From Faecalibacterium prausnitzii (GTDB lineage: Bacteria > Bacillota > Clostridia > Oscillospirales > Ruminococcaceae), in contig DCCL01000097.1 of NCBI GenBank assembly GCA_002313795.1, positions 1-22,091 on the forward strand: a stretch of 22,091 nt of DNA. The letters are read 5' to 3'. Positions 17,170 to 22,091 of the stretch are shown in pieces. Every line of letters begins with the position of its first letter. The first letter of the stretch is position 1. The notes beneath the pieces are model-generated. The model did no database searches, was not told the origin of the DNA, and was given only the letters and a program-made list of their open reading frames with translations. The position numbers were made by a program, and so were the translations under genes.

Positions 17170-17856
17170 ATGGCAACCTTATTGCTTCGGCTGGCTGCGC
17201 CCCTGCAGTCATGGGGTGCAGATTCCAAATTTGAAACGCGCAAAACGAACCGGGAGCCCACCAAAAGCGGCGTGCTCGGGATGCTGGCAGCGGCCCTCGG
17301 CCTGCGCCGGGACGATGATGCCGGGCTTGCCCGGCTGAGCCGCCTGCGGTTCGCTGTCCGGGCGGATCAGGAAGGGAGCCTGCTGGTGGATTTCCACACG
17401 GCCATCCGGGAAGAAGACCGCCGGAAAGGCAAAGCTCCCTATGTGACCTACCGACATTATTTGCAGGATGCCGTTTTTCTGGTGGGACTGGAAAGCGAGG
17501 ATGACGCCCTGCTGGAAGAGCTGAGAGAAGCCCTGCGGCACCCGGCCTATCCGCTCTATCTGGGGCGGCGCTCCTGTCCGCCCACCCTGCCGCTCTGTCT
17601 GGGCGTCCGGGACAAAGCGCTGATGGATGCCATGCAGCAGGAGCCGCCTCTGACCCGGCGGGTCAGCTCGAAAACGCTGCGAGTCACAGCAGACGCGGAC
17701 CCGGCAGACGAGAAGGCTGTGCCGCAGTGCGACCAGCCGGTGTCCTTCAGCCCCATCCACCGGCAGTATGGGTTCCGTCCGGTACGGGAGTGGACGGTGG
17801 CACTGCCCGAAATGCCCGGAACCACAGAACATGACGCAATGGCAGAATTGAGGTGA
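17170..17856 (+). CDS. casD: Cascade subunit Cas5e (CasD)
   Basis: Cas5e caps the backbone and holds the 5' handle of the crRNA. The protein of 228 residues begins MATLLLRLAAPLQSWGADSKF, matching the family start LLLRLAGPLQSWG. It has RKTNREPTKSGVLGMLAAAL, the conserved KSGVLGLLAAALG-type motif, and HYLQDAVFLVGLE, with PLYLGRRSCPPTLPL near residue 140, all typical of Cas5e. GAGG 7 nt upstream favours ATG 17170; a GTG at 17164 overlapping the cas7e stop is also in frame. It sits 2 nt after cas7e and 6 nt before cas6e. Confidence 0.96.
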   Translation: MATLLLRLAAPLQSWGADSKFETRKTNREPTKSGVLGMLAAALGLRRDDDAGLARLSRLRFAVRADQEGSLLVDFHTAIREEDRRKGKAPYVTYRHYLQDAVFLVGLESEDDALLEELREALRHPAYPLYLGRRSCPPTLPLCLGVRDKALMDAMQQEPPLTRRVSSKTLRVTADADPADEKAVPQCDQPVSFSPIHRQYGFRPVREWTVALPEMPGTTEHDAMAELR

Positions 17857-17862
17857 TGAACA

Positions 17863-18504
17863 ATGTATTTATCACGTGCAGAGCTTGACCCCACCCGGCG
17901 CAGCACCATGACAGCACTGGTCTCACCCCAGAAGTTCCACGGCGCAGTGGAGAGCTCCTTTGCCGGGGAGCGGCAGCGCAGATTGTGGCGTCTCGACCAG
18001 CTGGGTGAAAAGCTGTATCTGCTCCTGCTCAGCGAGGAGGTGCCGGATCTGACCGGTCTGTGTGAGCAGTTCGGCACCGGTGCGGCTCCGGAGACCCGGG
18101 ATTATACCCCTCTGCTGGAACGGGTGACGCCGGGCAGCTGCTGGCAGTTCCGCCTGACCGCCAACCCGACGCGCAGCCAGAGAGACCCGGCAGACCCGCA
18201 GGCCCGTGGTGTGCTGAAGCCTTGCTATATCGAAGCAGAACAGGAGGCATGGCTCCGCGCTCAGGCAGAAAAGCATGGTTTTCTGCTGCCGGAAAACGGC
18301 TTTGTGGTGACTCAGAAGAAGACCTATCATTTCCGGAAGAACGGCACCCGCCCGGTCACGCTGCTGGCAGTGACCTATGAGGGCATTTTGCAGGTGACAG
18401 ATCCAGAAGCTTTCCGTGCCACGCTGTGCGAGGGTCTGGGGCGGGGCAAGGCATACGGCCTTGGCCTGATGACCGTCATTCGGAGGAGAAACGGCGATGG
18501 CTGA
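17863..18504 (+). CDS. casE: crRNA-processing endoribonuclease Cas6e (CasE)
   Basis: Cas6e cuts the array transcript at the base of each repeat hairpin and stays bound to the 3' end in Cascade. The 213-residue protein starts MYLSRAELDPTRRSTMTALV. It has the candidate catalytic histidine H26 in PQKFHGAVESSF, at the position known for the Thermus enzyme. The hallmark C-terminal Gly-rich loop GLGRGKAYGLG is at 191-201. The array repeat offers the stem CCCCGC/GCGGGG as substrate, and so do the two degenerate repeats in the cas3 leader. The last 8 bases overlap the cas1e start. Confidence 0.96.
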   Translation: MYLSRAELDPTRRSTMTALVSPQKFHGAVESSFAGERQRRLWRLDQLGEKLYLLLLSEEVPDLTGLCEQFGTGAAPETRDYTPLLERVTPGSCWQFRLTANPTRSQRDPADPQARGVLKPCYIEAEQEAWLRAQAEKHGFLLPENGFVVTQKKTYHFRKNGTRPVTLLAVTYEGILQVTDPEAFRATLCEGLGRGKAYGLGLMTVIRRRNGDG

Positions 18505-19456
18505 TATTCCGGGCCTCATCCGGCCGGAGCTGCAGGCACTGCCGCAGGTGCGGGACCGGATGACATTTCTGTATCTTGAACACTGTACCCTTGGTCGGCA
18601 GGACGGTGCCATCACCGTGACCGACGAAAAGGGAATCGTCAGCATCCCGGCAGCAGGGATATCCGTCCTGCTGCTGGGGCCGGGCACCCGGGTGACACAC
18701 CGGGCCATGGAGCTGATGGGCGATACCGGCGTGGGCGCTGTCTGGGTGGGTGAACACGGTGTGCGCTACTACGCCCATGGCCGCCCGCTGACCACCCACT
18801 CCCGGCTGCTGCTGCGGCAGGCAGAGCTTGTGACCAATACCCGGAAGCATCTGGAAGTGGTGCGGAAGATGTACCAGCTGCGCTTTCCGGAAGAGGATGT
18901 GTCAAAGCTGACCATGCAGCAGCTGCGGGGCAGAGAAGGAAGCCGGGTGCGGGAAGTCTACCGCAAAGCCTCCCGGGAAACCGGTGTGCCGTGGAGTGGA
19001 CGTCTTTACCGCCCGGAGGATTTTGCGGGCGGAGACCCGGTCAATCAGGCACTTTCGGCGGGCCACGCCTGCCTGTACGGTCTGGCCCATGCGGTCATTG
19101 TGGCGCTGGGCTGCGAACCGGGACTGGGGTTCGTGCATGTGGGCCATGAATGCTCTTTTGTGTATGACGTCGCCGATCTGTACAAGGCAGAGGTGACGAT
19201 CCCCATTGCCTTTGAGGTGGCAGCACAGGCACCGGAAGACCTTCCGGCAGTGGTGCGCCGCCGGGTGCGGGACGCCATGGTGGAGCACCATATCCTGGAA
19301 CGGATGGTGCACGATATCCGGTATCTGTTCCTGACCGAAGAAGAACAGGATGAGGAGCAGGAGGCCGTCTATCTCTGGGATAACAAAGTCGGCACCGTGG
19401 CAAACGGCATCAACTACTTTGACGAGGAGGAAGGTGAGGAGCCATCATTGTCCTGA
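18497..19456 (+). CDS. cas1: CRISPR integrase Cas1e
   Basis: Cas1 catalyses insertion of new spacers at the leader end of the array, as dimers bridged by Cas2. The 319-residue protein starts MADIPGLIRPELQALPQVRD, as Cas1e proteins do. The metal-binding residues are all present: E147 in LRGREGSRVR, H214 in GFVHVGH and D227 in FVYDVADLYK, with D224 also conserved. LLLGPGTRVTHRAM is the typical N-terminal beta-domain end. It starts inside the end of cas6e (8-nt overlap), and its own end overlaps the probable AUU start of cas2e by 10 nt. Confidence 0.97.
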   Translation: MADIPGLIRPELQALPQVRDRMTFLYLEHCTLGRQDGAITVTDEKGIVSIPAAGISVLLLGPGTRVTHRAMELMGDTGVGAVWVGEHGVRYYAHGRPLTTHSRLLLRQAELVTNTRKHLEVVRKMYQLRFPEEDVSKLTMQQLRGREGSRVREVYRKASRETGVPWSGRLYRPEDFAGGDPVNQALSAGHACLYGLAHAVIVALGCEPGLGFVHVGHECSFVYDVADLYKAEVTIPIAFEVAAQAPEDLPAVVRRRVRDAMVEHHILERMVHDIRYLFLTEEEQDEEQEAVYLWDNKVGTVANGINYFDEEEGEEPSLS

Positions 19457-20334
19457 CGATGACCAACTGCCCTCCCCGCCTGAGAGGCGACCTCTCCAAA
19501 TGGCTGTGCGAGATCAACACAGGCGTCTATGTGGGCAACGTCAGCAGCCGGGTGCGGGATGCGGTGTGGGACAGGGTCTGCGAGAACCTGAAAAACGGAC
19601 AGGCTACCATGGTGTACACGACCAACGGGGAGCAGCGGATGGATTTCCGCACCCATAACACGACGTGGGAGGCCGTGGACTTTGACGGCATCAAACTGAT
19701 GCGGCGTCCGCTCCCGCAGACCCAGACCCAGACGGTGGAACTCAAGCCCGGATTCAGCAATGCCGCCAAACGTCAGATGGCCCAGAAAATGGCCCGGAAA
19801 GCGGCAAAGCCCTCCGGAGGCGGAAACTATACGGTGGTCGATTTGGAAACCACCGGCCTGAATGCGGCATCGGATGCCATCGTGGAATACGGTGCGCTCC
19901 GGGTGCGGGCTGGTCAGCCCGCCGAAGAGTTTGCCATTCTGGTCCGGCAGACGGCACCACTGCCGGAAACGGTCACAAAGCTTACCGGCATCACGCCGGA
20001 AATGCTGGAAGAGGGCATGGAGCCTCAAGCGGCGCTGGATGCATTTCTGGATTTTATCGGCGGAGATATGCTGGTGGGGCACAATCTGAAATTTGACCTT
20101 GATTTTCTGCGCACAGCCTGCATCCGGAATAAACGGCCCATCCTGACCAGCCGCAGTGCAGACCTTCTGCAGCTTGCCCGCCGGAAGGTATCAGGGGTGC
20201 CGAATTTCAAGCTGCTCACATTGGCACAACACTTTGAGGTAGCAGATGTGGTGGAGCATCGCGCCCTGCCGGACTGCCGCCTTATTCAGAAAGTCTATGC
20301 GAAACTGAATGAACCGGGCGTAGATGGCAGGTAA
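19447..20334 (+). CDS. cas2: Cas2e fused to a DnaQ-like DEDDh 3'-5' exonuclease, probable ATT start
   Basis: Cas2 bridges the Cas1 dimers during spacer integration; the fused exonuclease is known in some type I-E systems to trim prespacers. The Cas2e part reads IVLTMTNCPPRLRGDLSKWL, NTGVYVGNVSSRVRDAVWDR and DFRTHNTTWEAVDFDGIKL. A 35-residue basic linker then leads to the nuclease. Counting from the ATG at 19459, it has D128 and E130 in VVDLETTGL, D213 in GHNLKFDLDF, and H267 and D272 in EHRALPDC, a complete DEDDh set. Starting at that ATG would remove the IVLTM part of the first beta strand and leaves the ribosome site (GAGGAG, 19436-19441) 17 nt away. ATT at 19447 restores both. The stop is 29 nt before the array. 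Confidence 0.93.
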   Translation: MVLTMTNCPPRLRGDLSKWLCEINTGVYVGNVSSRVRDAVWDRVCENLKNGQATMVYTTNGEQRMDFRTHNTTWEAVDFDGIKLMRRPLPQTQTQTVELKPGFSNAAKRQMAQKMARKAAKPSGGGNYTVVDLETTGLNAASDAIVEYGALRVRAGQPAEEFAILVRQTAPLPETVTKLTGITPEMLEEGMEPQAALDAFLDFIGGDMLVGHNLKFDLDFLRTACIRNKRPILTSRSADLLQLARRKVSGVPNFKLLTLAQHFEVADVVEHRALPDCRLIQKVYAKLNEPGVDGR

Positions 20335-20363
20335 AAAGAACGCTGGTATGGGATCTGTTTAGT
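20335..20363 (+). promoter_or_regulatory. Very short CRISPR leader
   Basis: Only 29 bp lie between the cas2e-dnaQ stop and the first repeat. I see no credible -10/-35 pair in it, so array transcription may start inside cas2e-dnaQ or come by read-through from the cas operon. Integration signals must lie in these bases plus the gene end. Confidence 0.5.
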
Positions 20364-22091
20364 CTTTTCCCCGCATACGCGGGGGTGATCCCTTGGGATA
20401 GATCTGGCGGACCAACTCCATGCCCTTTTCCCCGCATACGCGGGGGTGATCCCATCTGCACCTCGCCTGTTTCGACGCAGTGGTTCTTTTCCCCGCATAC
20501 GCGGGGGTGATCCCCGAGGCGGGCAAAAACCGCATTATCCCCATCCCTTTTCCCCGCATACGCGGGGGTGATCCCTGTTTTTGCGTTTCAGCGGCGGCAG
20601 ATTTTTCCTTTTCCCCGCATACGCGGGGGTGATCCCATACACAGGCGGCGGTTTCGGGAAACTGTTTTCTTTTCCCCGCATACGCGGGGGTGATCCTCTG
20701 CCAGAATGGCACCCTTGGTGGGGACTTCGCTTTTCCCCGCATACGCGGGGGTGATCCCCGCCGTCTTGCTGGTGGAGACCCCACCAAATGCTTTTCCCCG
20801 CATACGCGGGGGTGATCCTCTGACCAAATCCATCGATGGCAAAGTGCACTACTTTTCCCCGCATACGCGGGGGTGATCCCTTGTGCCACATGGCGCTCCC
20901 CTCCCTTTGCGCCTTTTCCCCGCATACGCGGGGGTGATCCCGCGCCGCAGATTCAGGCGAGCAACAGCTTGCACTTTTCCCCGCATACGCGGGGGTGATC
21001 CCCGCAAAGCTGAACGATGTGGCAGAAAGCACCGCTTTTCCCCGCATACGCGGGGGTGATCCTAGCGGGGCGCCTGGCCGCGAAAGTTCCGGGCGCTTTT
21101 CCCCGCATACGCGGGGGTGATCCTCCCTGAGGGTGTGGGTAGACTTCCTGAAGGGACTTTTCCCCGCATACGCGGGGGTGATCCTCTCCCGGATTTTCAG
21201 CTGCTCCGGACTTTCCGCTTTTCCCCGCATACGCGGGGGTGATCCGCTGGTTGGCTGCCTATTTTTGTATATGTGAGGCTTTTCCCCGCATACGCGGGGG
21301 TGATCCCACCCGCGCGGTGCTCGATTTCCTGACCAACGACTTTTCCCCGCATACGCGGGGGTGATCCTGATCCGCACATTGACACCTGAAAGTGAAAAGC
21401 CTTTTCCCCGCATACGCGGGGGTGATCCCCGGAGAGACATTAGATGGTACAACCGACGCACCTTTTCCCCGCATACGCGGGGGTGATCCCGCAGCACGCA
21501 GCGGCCCTCAAGCGCGACTTGACTTTTCCCCGCATACGCGGGGGTGATCCCAGTGAATCTCAAGGGAACGACGGTGGAATCATCTTTTCCCCGCATACGC
21601 GGGGGTGATCCCAGCCAGACCGACCGGTATAAGAGCTTTGAGCTCTTTTCCCCGCATACGCGGGGGTGATCCTACGGCATGAAAAATGTGAACTTCTATC
21701 TGGAACTTTTCCCCGCATACGCGGGGGTGATCCCTGCTTGATGTCGATACTGGCAGCCTTACCAACCTTTTCCCCGCATACGCGGGGGTGATCCTCTGGC
21801 AAGTATGATTACATTGTCAAAGAAATGCTTTTCCCCGCATACGCGGGGGTGATCCTTTTCTCGACAAACTGGGCTTCCGTTGGTAAAACTTTTCCCCGCA
21901 TACGCGGGGGTGATCCCGGCGGACGCGGCTCCACAAAATCCTCTTTTGTCTTTTCCCCGCATACGCGGGGGTGATCCTACTGCCTGCCGGTTTCTGTAAT
22001 CCATACCGCACTTTTCCCCGCATACGCGGGGGTGATCCCGGCATCACCCTGCCGGATGCGGACGACACAAACTTTTCCCCGCATACGCGGG
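20364..22091 (+). CRISPR. Type I-E CRISPR array, 28 full repeats plus one cut by the edge, 28 spacers
   Basis: The repeat is 28 nt: CTTTTCCCCGC, ATAC, GCGGGGGTGATCC. Its stem CCCCGC/GCGGGG and 3' handle GGTGATCC mark the plus strand as the transcribed strand. Repeats start at 20364 and then every 61 bp to 22072, where the last one is cut after 20 nt; spacers are all 33 nt. All repeats I checked are identical, so no degenerate distal end is reached here. The first spacer base is C in 17, T in 10 and G in 1 of 28. Spacer 26 (21917-21949) reads GGRGSTKSSF, the P-loop of a phage large terminase. Position after cas2e and the I-E repeat type tie it to the adjacent cas genes. Confidence 0.99.

Noticed and set aside
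20359..22068. Long minus-strand frames through the array with repeated ITPAYAGK, SPPRMRGK and DHPRVCGEK peptides
   Set aside because: The repeat has no stop in any of its three minus-strand frames, so the 61-bp period strings them together. This is a well-known false protein from CRISPR arrays.

Overview
The window looks like a chromosomal or integrated accessory region of a gut Clostridia/Oscillospiraceae bacterium, most likely Faecalibacterium or a close relative. This is judged from strong GGAGG-type ribosome sites, GC-rich cas genes beside AT-richer accessory genes, a RepA_N-type initiator and the repeat sequence. It is not a database result.

Layout from left to right. (1) 1-421, minus: the 5' part of a RepA_N replication initiator gene that runs off the left edge, the mark of an integrated plasmid or conjugative element. 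(2) 422-3197: an AT-richer cassette with a DUF4869 protein, a P-loop ATPase and a PRiA4_ORF3-like protein. It is bracketed by two related structured intergenic elements, each ending in a terminator, and is followed by a 59-residue membrane or secreted peptide. (3) 3269-10173: a WYL-domain regulator with its own promoter, followed in the same direction by two small membrane proteins, a Gly/Ala-rich membrane plus coiled-coil protein, an unrecognised 464-residue protein and two GTPase-DUF697 proteins, one with two tandem G domains. This compact operon resembles a regulated membrane-remodelling or defence module that I cannot match to a named system. (4) 10305-10710: an XRE regulator with a 16-bp-stem terminator. 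(5) 10782-20334: a complete type I-E CRISPR-Cas operon (cas3, cse1, cse2, cas7e, cas5e, cas6e, cas1e, and cas2e fused to a DnaQ-like DEDDh exonuclease). (6) 20364-22091: a type I-E array with 28 complete repeats, a 29th cut by the right edge, and 28 spacers.

The genes of part 5 form one CRISPR machine. Cas1e-Cas2e/DnaQ acquires and trims spacers, Cas6e processes the array transcript, Cse1-Cse2-Cas7e-Cas5e-Cas6e form Cascade, and Cas3 degrades the target.

The most interesting non-coding signal is in the cas3 leader (10782-11086). A strong promoter is followed by two degenerate copies of the array's own repeat, one with a compensatory stem change. The short guide-like stretch between them matches, for 16 nt, a site just downstream of that promoter. 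This is the anatomy expected of a crRNA-like regulatory RNA (CreA/CreR type) that would let Cascade repress its own operon. Other notable points are a probable AUU start for cas2e, a near-absolute pyrimidine at spacer position 1, a spacer encoding a phage terminase P-loop, and a leader of only 29 bp.
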